From Fasciola hepatica (taxonomy: Eukaryota > Platyhelminthes > Trematoda > Plagiorchiida > Fasciolidae): a stretch of DNA of 64,000 nt. This document shows positions 34,617 through 44,899 of this stretch, piece after piece (the stretch's first letter is position 1; each line of letters begins with the position of its first letter). The notes below the pieces were generated by a model. The model made no database searches, had not been told where the DNA came from, and saw nothing but the letters and a program-made list of their open reading frames with translations. The stretch is from contig CANUEZ040000207.1 of the NCBI GenBank assembly GCA_948099385.1, positions 1 to 64,000 on the forward strand, in the 5' to 3' direction. The position numbers and the translations under genes were made by a program.

Positions 34617-37600
34617 CTGAAATGAATAGGAAAAGTCACATTGTGAATGGTTTTACTGAAGAACCTGTGCATCGTGTAGTAGATAAAAATCACTTGTTTC
34701 TTATTCAGGAGCAAAAACATATCCCATTTGTTTTCTCGACTGTAAGTGCTCTGATTCATCACGTGGTCGAAGAGCCACAAATTTGTATCCAGTGGTCAGA
34801 TATCGCTCACACTGACTAACCAGTTCTGCATGCACTGATTCCACCCATACAATCAACCAGATAAGTGAGGTGATGAGCATGGGATTTCCAAAGCGTATTG
34901 AGAAGAGACCAAATATTTGGTAACACACATGGTCAAAACAAAGCCAAAGCGCGCCCATCTAACCGAATGATTACTGGCACGGGAAAATCTCCCTGTCCTT
35001 CAGTTTGCAATGACGAACCCGTTCACAATGTTTGGTGCTATCACTCGAGATTACTTGGATTTTCGTTTGTAATGGATGCACTCAATGGTCAAATTAGGAA
35101 ACTACGTAAACTCTTTCTCCAAGTCACATGGTTCTCTTCAAACTCATTCTGTTCACTCGTTCATTGATGGACTGGATCATCGTCATTTCGAGGTAATGAA
35201 TGATCCATTGGGAATGTTTACATTGGATAGATGATGGCCCTGTATATTCACGTCGCTCATAACGGCAGTAATGTGAATTACGGCCAGAGAGCAAAAAACA
35301 ATTTAAAATGATCCACGTTCAATCAATCATGACTTGTTCGTTGAAATCTAACTGTGATGTGATGGCACTCACTTTGGCCCGTAATTACAAGTGACAGTCA
35401 CTCGCCATGGAAACCTCACAGATTTTTTGCACATTGCCGATCCACATCCAATGTGTGTCGTTCTAGCCGAAACAATCTGAGATATAATAGATCAAAGGGA
35501 ATACCAGCTATGAATCCATTTATTTTCCAAATGGAATTCAAAGAGTGTTTGATTATTTCCTCGAAAACTGGAATGATGAACAGTGCGATGGTACAGCCTC
35601 TGTTGGTTTGGATATTTGTGTGGAACTGGTCAGATTCAGCACATTTATCGAGCAAAGAGAGGTGAGTCTGATTAGTTCAGATGTTGACAGTCGACTGGTA
35701 TAAACTACCAGCTCATTCTGCCCACTTGCACTAATACCGGTTTTCACGAGCACCTATACGATGGGAACAATGAAAATTCACAATATTCCGATTCAAATAT
35801 ATCATTTTATCTACTTATTGTCCACCTCATACTGGGACTTGTTCACTGTCTGTTCGTCTTTCTGCTGTCTGTTCGCTATATGTTTTCTATCTCTCGACAT
35901 GTTCGAGTGTCCATCTATTTAGCTTTAGACTGTTTTGTCTGAGTGTGATTGTACCTCGGAGCTTTATGATATCGTGTGCATCTGTGACACTCCCCTGGAT
36001 TTCTCTTCTCTGTTTCAGTGAGTGTCTGCGTGTCTGTCTATCTTTCTGTCGGTGGTCCGTTTCTCGGTGTATTTCCTCCTATTATAGAGCAATAGCTCTG
36101 TAGGTGGAAGGTCGCCGGTTTGAATCCAGTTCGAGGTGTGGACATATGTGAGTGAGAAATGAAAACGGATTTCCTACCAACTATGATTTCCAAATCGCCT
36201 CTCAACAAAGGTAATCAGATTGATGTTGATAAGTGACCATCTTGATCAATCCAATGGTCGATTTTAAGGACAATAAACATAAGAAAAGACAATACCTGTG
36301 GGTTCATCATTGATTTTACACAAAACCGTTTGCCGAACGTTCGCTGTCAGAAGTAGTCAAAAATGTGCAGATCCAGGTAATTAGACTCTACAATGATATT
36401 TGACAAGTGTTCAACTCACCTGAGTGTAGTGGCCACATTCTACTCCGGGATCACACTCCATTGTATCAAACGTGTAATTCATATGTTCGACGAACCATGC
36501 GTTGAATGAACTTGAAAATAGTAATAACAAGTTGGACACGGTGAATTTGTCACAACAAAGAAATGGAAATGTTTGAACTGACACTCGAGTTTGATGGAAA
36601 GTATTGAGAATACAAACATAGAGTTCAAAATCCCATTGAGCATTGGAAGCGTTTGGTCACATTCTCACCTTTCGTACGAATGATCGGCTGCCCAATTTTG
36701 CCCAACATATTTCCACTTCGGATGTTTTCTATCACTCGGCTTATCATGATTGATTGTGCAATTATTTGCCCATCGTTGCGCCTGTTCCGCCAATTGCTGA
36801 TCGTATACCTTTTAAGAACAGAAAGATCAGTTCGCAGTGTGATTTCGGTCATCACCGTACGATTAACGGGAGGGATTATAAGAAGGAATAATTTCTCAAT
36901 TTTCGCATATCACCTGACTGGTTACATATTGTGTTTTGCGTCCGTTTTCATTGAGATGATTTGGAAACAGAAGACCCTTTTCGCGTTTCGCTGTAAACAT
37001 TATCCCCGAAATTACGACGTGCGTGATGGAGCTCAATATTGAGTTCAAAAGATTTCAACGCACACGTTACAATCCATCAAGAAATACCGAGAACGACAAA
37101 ACCAATAAAGCTCCCCGAGCCCTGTGATCAAACAAGCACCATTGGTCGGCAATGTAATTGACAACTAACGACGAGATAATCAGACAACCTGGAAATCATC
37201 CTGCTATCTCAATGAACAACGGCCATTTCGAAATAAGGAGTGCCACACACATGCCCATATATCCCCAGAAACACTAAAAAGACAGATTTTAAACAATCTT
37301 AATCATGAATTCCAAGTCATAACTAGTCTGTACTAAAGTGTAGGGAACAATGAGAACAATCAAAAGAATTCTACGAAGGAAGAACAGAGAGGGAACTTTG
37401 AATAAGTGTGAAATTTGTGGGTGACAAGTCACAAGGTCACAAGTCACACGGCTGTTTGTGTTATTCGGAGAGTTCAGGGCTCTGGTTAAGATAGATAAAT
37501 TTCCGAGAAGAGACCGAATGTTATTGTAGACCAATAGGGGAACTGTAATCTCTGGCCTTGTGCGACTAACAGCATCTGGCAACCGGCTCGTTTGTGCTTC

Positions 37601-38434
37601 CTAGTCCAAGTTGGTCTCGGTCAGCTTTCATTAAAAACGAGTAGGGGATAGTGAAATGGAACATACTGTCTCCTATCCGAATAAATGATTCATTCAATTA
37701 GCGGATTCCGTGTGACTTTTTCATTTCAAGAATAATTCCAAAGTGACATGGACTAGGTTCACAACAAAGTGCAGTGCAGACAATCTTTGGGCTCGTTTTC
37801 AATCGATTGTCTTTTGTATGGCAAAAAGAGTTGTAGTAATATGTTTGGCCCACCTACTAAGCAAACAGTTCACAAAAGCCAAGGAGATACTCACGACAAA
37901 CGGGTTTCCCAACTGGCTTACTCAATAGTGTTTACCATACTTCTTGTGCAACTATTACTTACACTATCAAACCACCTTGCTCGTTCCAGACAAGAACAGG
38001 CCTCCGGTTCAACGTTACACGTGATTGCACCAGCTACAAAACAACACAACTAAACAAGTAAACACAAGCTCGTGCTTCCTAATGGGATTGTCATCAAAAT
38101 CAGACGATCAAAAGCCAGAATGATTTTAAACTAAACATCGCTGGTGAGTAGAAGTCTCGAAGTACAAACGGTAGCGAGATCAAATGAGCAAACATTACTT
38201 CTGCTGTGGAACAAATTGACATACCAATTGTGGAAGCTTCTCGGATGCCGGTTGTCCAGGTACGAGACATTCTGACATCCTTCGTCTAGCTTCATTGTGC
38301 CATGATATCATTTGTGTGTTCAAAGTGTCGTCTTCGTGTGGCCAGCGAGAGCCTTCTCCAGTGACGAGGCTAAGTTTGAGGATCAAAATAGAGGAGAAAA
38401 TTATATGAATCCCTTGTATCCAAATTTGCCGCAT
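34433..38434 (-). CDS. CAP-B: venom-allergen-like (SCP/TAPS) secreted protein
   Basis: Joined exons 38434-38225, 36796-36669, 36510-36420, 35476-35373 and 34616-34433 give an uninterrupted 238-residue protein with phases 0, 2, 0, 2. It starts with a hydrophobic signal peptide (residues about 4-24). The CAP domain carries HNEARRR (46-52), His87 in CTINHD, Gln103 in VGQN, Glu121 in WFVEH, His140 in CGHYTQ, THIGCG and CNYGP, then a basic tail ending TCECSEN. In the family the fold is sandwich-like and disulphide-stabilised. The His-Glu-Glu-His metal site is incomplete here because Glu is replaced by Gln103. Ser146 replaces the usual Trp. Flatworm relatives are secreted and sterol/lipid binding has been shown for some; the role here is not known. 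Exon 1 lies outside the near-identical arm and differs from CAP-A at many residues, including an added Cys (SECLVPG). It is convergent with CAP-A. Confidence 0.85.
35373..35476 (-). CDS. CAP-B exon 4
   Basis: Mirror of CAP-A exon 4, with acceptor TCTCAG and donor GTGAGT. Encodes IVSARTTHIGCG through TCNYGP. Confidence 0.9.
36070..36141 (+). repeat. tRNA-like SINE remnant in CAP-B intron 3
   Basis: Mirror of 29432-29503. The plus strand shows the box-B-like GGTTTGAATCC at 36117-36127. It is in opposite orientation to CAP-B, as its partner is to CAP-A. Confidence 0.35.
36420..36510 (-). CDS. CAP-B exon 3
   Basis: Mirror of CAP-A exon 3. Carries WFVEH and CGHYTQ, with acceptor TTTTCAAG and donor GTGAGT. 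Confidence 0.9.
36669..36796 (-). CDS. CAP-B exon 2
   Basis: Acceptor GATCAG. First codon CAA (Gln71), which is TAA in CAP-A. Encodes LAEQAQRWANNC and VGQNWAADHSYE; donor GTGAGA. Confidence 0.9.
36825..37141. other. 317-bp segment present only on the right side
   Basis: Sequence at 28734-28748 on the left jumps directly into the identical arm. On the right, the homologous point resumes only at about 37142 (ATTGGTCGGCAATGTAATTG, reverse complement of 28730-28748). The extra piece has no recognisable motif. It lies in CAP-B intron 1 and marks the edge of the near-identical tract. Confidence 0.85.
38225..38434 (-). CDS. CAP-B exon 1
   Basis: Seventy codons from Met (ATCAAAATG context shared with CAP-A) through the signal peptide and HNEARRRMSECLVPG to LPQL. 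Donor GTATGT at 38224 (phase 0). An in-frame upstream Met at 38479 would add 15 residues and break the signal-peptide pattern. Confidence 0.85.
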
Positions 38435-38654
38435 TTTGATCATGCTCCACAGATTAGGCCAAACGCAAACGCCCAGCACCGTTCTCTATATACTACCTGG
38501 TTCCATCCCTTTCTCGCTCCGTGTGTGTGTGTGTGAAGGAAGTATCGACATTTAGGTCATTGATCAGTGTGTATGGCTACTTTGTAGTGCATTTCTCTTT
38601 CGTGTGGAGGAAACCTGAACTTATGTTGTGACCAGTTAGTGAAAGACTTTTGCT

Positions 38655-38692
38655 TTTTGTTGTTGTTGTTGTTGTTTCTGTTGTTGCGTTCA
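38655..38692. repeat. (TTG)n microsatellite
   Basis: A short TTG/GTT run upstream of CAP-B. A CA/GT tract (CGTGTGTGTGTGTG, 38520-38535) lies nearby and corresponds to CACACACACACGT near 26948 on the other side. Confidence 0.9.
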
Positions 38693-40146
38693 TCCTGTGC
38701 ATAGCATGAGAAGTAAGAATGAAACGAAACTAAATGTACCGCGTCTATATTTGCTCATTTGGAAACAATGATCTAAACGAAAAAGTATGCAACAGACACA
38801 GGGATACAATTCACAGAAAAGAAGATCTCAACTGATGAGCACATTGCCATCACAATACATACTTAACAAATGAGCTCTGCTTTTCCGATCCAGATGAACT
38901 TTACCTGTTGAAAATCGGCTCTCACACTTTTGTAAATAAAGAAAGAAGTGCACAAAATATTCCGTTTTCTGAGTGAGAAAATTTGAGCAAACTCTGGTCG
39001 AACGATTTTTTCGTGCACCTCATTATTTCTCCGTTTTGTTCATGATGCTGTTGATAGACATCATATCTTCAATCGTCTTTTATCTTCGTGTTCCTTCCTA
39101 TCCGAACCCCAACTTCAAACTCATATCACACCAGAAAAATAACTGGTGAGAATCTCTTTCCCTATAAGCAGAATGCTATGGTCCGAATCTCACCAGTTGG
39201 GAAATTCTGAAAATTGTCATCATCATATGGGATATCAAAATTCACTGATGGGGTTGGAGAAACTTGTATCTATTGGAAATTCTAGAACGATCATTACAGG
39301 TACCACGACACTACCGTGATGTAGTATACATATTATTCAACAAATTATTATGTAGCTCATCGCCTTTATTCAATTTTGAACCACGAGACAACAACGAAAC
39401 GGATTGCGTCGAACAACGTTGTCGAATACTCCGACCGAATAATGACTGGCACAAAGTAGACTATTTATCCATGCTGCAATTGAGCATTTTTGTTTGAGTT
39501 GGATGACTTTGCTGCTGTCAAAAAGCATGATTCGGGAATAATCTGCTATCTGCAACCTCTCTTGCATTGTAGCCATTATGGGCTTGCACGCGGACCTTGG
39601 GCCACGTTACGTTCCAGGAAAGTGATTCTCGATTTCACACTATATTGGATAAACTTACACCGATAACGGATATATTCCAACAGTAAAACGTTGAAGCGAC
39701 ATGCACTGACTCAAATAGACACTGTGAAATCTAGAAGCACTATTCCGGAATGCAGTGTTGGCCCGACAAGGAACAGCTTCCTCTCTCATCAGCAAATCAG
39801 TCTACTGATAAATAATCCAAACTAACTGAGAAATGAACATTACTGCTGACAATTGATCGATGGTGTACAGCTACGGAGGAATAAGGACCAATTTCGGAAG
39901 TAAGATAAGTTGGATTTATATACGGTCTGATGAATCTGTCTACTCATTGAAATAGTTTATCACAAAAAATGGATCTTCCGTCATTTCGGATGTCTCATAA
40001 CGATCTAGATTCCAGAATGACGGTTTACCTTCTAAATCAACCGGAGTTAGTGTAGAATAAATCATTGAATAGCAAGCACAAGAAGATGAGTGAATGGTAA
40101 CCGAAACCGGTCATTTGTTTCCACAGATAAATTCGCCACAACTCAG

Positions 40147-40241
40147 TTTTCTATTGGACCAAGCGTACAAAGGCGGACATGATGTGGTACGCCTTGTTTG
40201 ATGATCCACTTTTAGGTGTAATCTTGTTGGTCATTCTGATG
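40147..40241 (+). CDS. candidate exon: transmembrane segment
   Basis: Between an acceptor-like ACAACTCAG and a good donor (ATG|GTGAGA), the frame reads FYWTKRTKADMMWYALFDD followed by LLGVILLVILM, a plausible membrane span. No stop inside. The protein is not recognised. The phase does not join cleanly to the next candidate exon unless a weaker donor is used, so the pairing is uncertain. Confidence 0.3.
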
Positions 40242-40314
40242 GTGAGAATTCTGTCTACTAGGTTTGATTCTTTTGCCATGATAGCTCAGTAAGACAAAAA
40301 TTCTGCGTTTACAG

Positions 40315-40535
40315 TTTAGAAGGAAAGACTGAATTTCCATTTTTGACTAAAAGGCACAAGGATACTACTAACACTGCTGATCAAAGACCTTCGTCTTCGT
40401 GCAACACGAAATTCATGCCGAAATGGATAATACCATACTTTTCAAAACAGATGGTCATCAAACAACGATTGTCACGGTTACAAAACCTAACAACCATGGA
40501 AAACAAAACTAACTTTTCAAACGACAATACTACAG
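40315..40535 (+). CDS. candidate exon: basic, Ser/Thr/Asn-rich
   Basis: After acceptor GTTTACAG an open frame of 73 codons (KTEFPFLTKRHKDTT... NDNTT) runs to a GTGACG donor-like site. The composition would suit a cytoplasmic tail following the membrane segment at 40147-40241. Not recognised. Confidence 0.3.
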
Positions 40536-41802
40536 GTGACGGATAGAAGTACCATTTGACAAGTTTGTTTTGTTAAGTCACAGTCACAGTCACTTTGATG
40601 GTAGACAGTGCAAGCAGTGTGAAATATATCGACGAGTTGGCTCAATGAAAGAAGCATATTTTCCCAATAAACATTTTGAAAAAGGTGGAAGTGACTAACA
40701 AGGAGAATGGTTTGGAGAAGTTGACAGCGTAAAGAAAAAGGCCAATGTTTTGCCTCTCACCTGCTACGTTTATATTGATGGTTCCGAAGCTGCGTAACTC
40801 GTAGATAACATTGGCGCACAATCTAGGACAACCTACATTATTAGCACGATCAAGATACCCAGCGATAGACTCCTCACATTCTGATCCACGTCTTTCGTGT
40901 TTGATTGGTCCATATGACTAGCCGACGAGGGGTTCGTCCCAATCACATATTTCACTCGACGAGGCAATAAGAGATTTCTAATTTGTATCACACAGAACTC
41001 AGTTGCCTAAAAGATGCACGCGAGTGTCAGTAGGACGTCCGAGTGAATTCTGAGGCCTAGAGTGAAAGTTTCGGTTGCGATTCGCAGTAAGGTTATGGCG
41101 TATTAAGTAGGGGTAAATGCAGTGGAAGCTATGAACAGTGCATAGCCAAACAAACTAACGACAAACATGTTCCGATAGCATTCAGATTTAGGACGATAAT
41201 TGCGAAATCAAATAACTGCCGGGAATCTGTCCACGGTTAGTCGCACTGTGTTGGTGGAACTGAGCTGTGCGTCAAACAAAAACGGAACTCAACTTGACGA
41301 CAAATAGCGCAATGTCAATCTATCTGCTAATTCCGGTGATATGTTTTCATTGAATCCTATCGAATAACCGACGCCAATAATGCATAACAAAGCATCCCAG
41401 AATAATTGAGGACGAAGCAAAAGACAAATGAGAGAGAAACCGACCTTCATGCGACATTTTAGGCTGAGAATCGTCATGCAACATACATGCAGAACTCACT
41501 AGGCATGAACAAACCTGTGCATAAATCTACATTATTCTTAGCCAGAGATCATCAACCTGACAACTGATTAGGGTGTGGTGGGGAGTGGGATGAATTGCAT
41601 CAATCAGGAGTCGGTTTACTGGAACGGCGCTTCCTCTTAGAATTGTAACTTTTATTTGTCAAAATGTGTTTGCAGGCGGTGGATGTCAGTATATAGAATT
41701 CCACGTACGAAATTGGTTTGCGCTAACCATAATGTCCTCCAATTCACATGTGAAATGAATTGTTGGTTTCTACTTTATCAAATCTGATGTGAATTCAAAT
41801 AG

Positions 41803-41981
41803 TTTACATTGGATACAGTATCACTCACTGATACCATCTATAAACTCGCGTACAACTGATCACATTTGGTGTATATCCTCTGCAGCTGGATCAGGGTATT
41901 TCTTGATCGAGCCATCTGTGTGTCCGAACTGGATTGCACATAGCTGTCGAGTTTCTTCTATCAAAGCTGTTTATCATGTCG
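41803..41981 (+). CDS. candidate exon: Cys-containing extracellular-type segment
   Basis: Acceptor CAAATAG, 59 open codons including DHIWCISSAAGSGYFL and CPNWIAHSCRVSS, then a strong donor (TCG|GTAAGA). Spaced Cys and Gly-Ser-Gly suggest a folded extracellular module, but no family was identified and no partner exon was found. Confidence 0.35.
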
Positions 41982-44522
41982 GTAAGAGGTAGAAATTAGA
42001 ATGATGATTTCACATCACTCCATTGCTTTAATCCATTGAAAATAATTACGCGATTCTACCGAACAATTTAGAATAAATAACGAAACCGTTGATCAGTTGC
42101 ACCCTCCCAGTGTGTAAGTAGGTTGGATGTGATTTTCCGAGGCACCGAGATGACTATTCGTCCCAAACGTCTTCCCAAAAGCACCTAAATGACCGCGTGT
42201 CCGCCACAGCTTCTGCTGAGGAAGTCCTACTCACTACCTTCTTGTGGCAGAAGAGTTCCCATTGAAGTGACAAAACGGAAGCTATTGCCTGGCGCTCTCC
42301 ACTGAGTTAGCTGATTGAAAACCAGCCTACAGGAGATGGCTGAACCTTGATTCCAAACAAACCATGGGTAGTGCATGAGGCATGCATTAATACGCTCAGC
42401 GAAGTTTGTGTTGGAGGGGTGTACTGGACACTCAGGATGTCTGGCCTCATCCGAAGGAGTATATGAACTAAGCAATCAGTCACCGGAACCCCAATGGGTT
42501 AGGGACGCCATGCTTTGTCCCACTGCCTTGTGGTTAAGCCTTGGACAGCTGGAGAATCAAGTGCCTCTATTGGTCATCCAGTATTATTTCATATCAAATT
42601 AAGATAATTACTTCATGTTTTTTCTTGAGTGGATGAATATTCAAAAGTAAGTATAGCTGTATTCATAGCAACTATACAAGTGAATCACAGCTTGTACGCA
42701 TAAAGTCGAATGATAAGAAGCGATTTAGGAAGATTGGTAGGAACTATGACACTAAGCGTCGTTCAAGTTAAGTGCTGATATTCGCAATGTCACATAGCAA
42801 GCGAGCAATGCAATGAGCTTCACGGGAGCGATAAGCATTCGTATAAGGATAAATGATTCAATTTTTGTTGAAGAAGAAAGAAGAGGATGTCCTTGTGCTA
42901 ATGTTACTGTGGAGCAGATGACATGTGTCATTGAGGATCCCCTCGTAGAATAGTTTGCACACGTAGTGGAGATGTAATGTGTTAGAGTGCAGTTGGGTTT
43001 CTACAAGGCACACTGATTACATAATATTAGTACCTCATATATTATCTATTGTGGTTTTTACTAGGTCACAGATCAGGAAAGACGGGGGAACTGAGAGATA
43101 ACCAGTTAAGTCAGATGCAAGCAGATAAAAGTCATTGAATTATGTAAAAGGATACTGATATTGCTTTCGGACGCCAAACATAGTTGATCAGTCTTCTGAC
43201 TATGGTGAAAACATGTTCAGACCAACGTTAATCACGAATGATTGTACCTTGTCGGTATCTCAGTATTCCTGAAGAACAAAGGAAATATTCCTTCGGAAGG
43301 GAGAAAACTGCGTCAGAGCATTTATGGGGATTCAGGTTTAGGTTATGACTTCTGGACACGAGATCGTGATCTAACAGACCAAAGTGGAGGTTGCTCGTAG
43401 CTGGTGCATCCGTATGGAGTAACCCAAAATCAACATCACCTGCACACTGTATATTGAAATGAAAGTGTATGACATAAACAGATGACGTGTAGGTTGATAG
43501 TAATAAAGCTATGATATTTATGCCTTGTAGAAAGCCATGGATTCACACAGAGATGAACTATGTTTTACTACCGCATCAAATAGTCCGTTCCAAATAAAAA
43601 ATAGATAAAGGTCAAGTGACAGGTTTGAATTCGGTTATTTGAGAGTACGTGAATAAGTGTTCGGCATTGGACACTGGTAAGTATATTACTGTCATCTAAA
43701 AACAGGTACGCATAACGTTTGGTACTTTTTCAGCAAAAACAATTCATTACGTGTCAACAAACGACAGGATATTCGAGGTAGAGCATGAACAGCGGTAGCC
43801 TAACTGATTGGGGTCTCTTCCTGTAAAATCATTTGCCGACCTTTTATTGCGATATGGATACAGGCAATTGAGCGGAATTTCACCGTTCCTTTCTTTGGCA
43901 AAAATTTGTTGACTTTTCATCTCCAAAGTCAGGAATCGTTTAGCAGTTCAAATACATATTGATTAATCGTATCAATGCCGTTGTGAGTGTATGTGCACAT
44001 TGCTTAAAACAAGTGGGGAAGATTAGCAGGTCTGTTGAATTTGTAACAATCGAGGTTTGACAGCTTATTATAATGATCTGGTGGGAATATTTTGTTCGAG
44101 GTGCAGCTGGCAATGCCGACACAAGATGGTGCGTTGAGACGACTGAACAGCGACGGACGTCAATGTTTGCTGAAGTCACGGTTTAAATCTTCGACTTCTA
44201 CCATTTGGGATGAGTGTGGTGAAGAGATACCACTCAGCTGATCGAGTGACATCCAAAGTTCCCAAAAATGAATCCTAACTAGGGGCGCATGACGTATAAG
44301 TATTAGGCCCGTGGAATTTTGAATTGATCAAAGAGGAAGAGCTTTTGCTGTTCGGTTTTAGCCACTCTTATTGGCACTTTCCTTCCTGTGACGAGATGTT
44401 CTCTGGGGAGTAAGAGAATAGGTGAACGGGTCACTACAGCTGCTAGGATTTCTGGTGGGTAACGAATCTCGTGGGTAAAAGTTAGGTAACTGATGAGTTG
44501 ATGAAATCATTGCGGTTCATGT

Positions 44523-44640
44523 TTGTATCAACTTGCAAACTTTCAAAGGGACGTCCTGCCGCATGTTTCGTATTCTCCAGACTTGCTAGGCTCCATCGGA
44601 TTTCCTCTTTGTCTGATCTTTATTCATCAAATCCCGTGCG
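44523..44640 (+). pseudogene. mariner-type transposase fragment, left arm
   Basis: Reads RDVLPHVSYSPDLL and, in the next frame, APSDFLFV, matching the mariner VLPHPPYSPDLAPSDYHLF segment with a one-base frame break. Same break as at 23.7 kb, so inherited with the segmental duplication. Confidence 0.65.
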
Positions 44641-44899
44641 GCAACGAACCAAAACCCTCGAAAATCATCGTACTCAGTCGGGATAGACATCACTTGGCTA
44701 CTGCATTGTAGTGTGAGTTACACATGTCCTAAATAGCTCGTACCGGTAAGCCTGGGAAATATCGTCCGGGTTGGTATCTACCTTTTACCCACAAAATAAA
44801 CCCAGATCCGTTGATCAGACTAATGACACCGCGGACACACATTCACGGTCTGGAGACGGATTGAGGTCACGCATGTGATATTTCATAACCTATCGCCCT

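Larger units (their letters stand above)
33118..36824 (-). repeat. CAP inverted duplication, near-identical inner right arm
   Basis: Reverse complement of 28749-32455, with the same content in mirror order. Contains CAP-B exons 5 to 2. The innermost boundary is abrupt: identity holds through the GCATGCCCAAGAGGCTA motif and stops immediately after it on both sides. Confidence 0.97.
36825..39340 (-). repeat. CAP inverted duplication, diverged outer right part
   Basis: Homologous in reverse complement to about 26130-28748, with exon 1 of CAP-B and its 5' flank. Matching segments include TCAAATTTTCTCAC (reverse strand, near 38985) and TATGTATACTACATCACG (near 39330). By eye about 70-90% identity with many indels. 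Confidence 0.85.
39341..44027. other. mostly unrecognised single-copy stretch
   Basis: The longest part of the window without copies elsewhere in it. Apart from the three exon-like frames listed separately, no domain was recognised. The frames at 42227-42475 (-) and 42375-42602 (+) overlap in a GC-richer patch and may be an old repeat. Confidence 0.5.
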
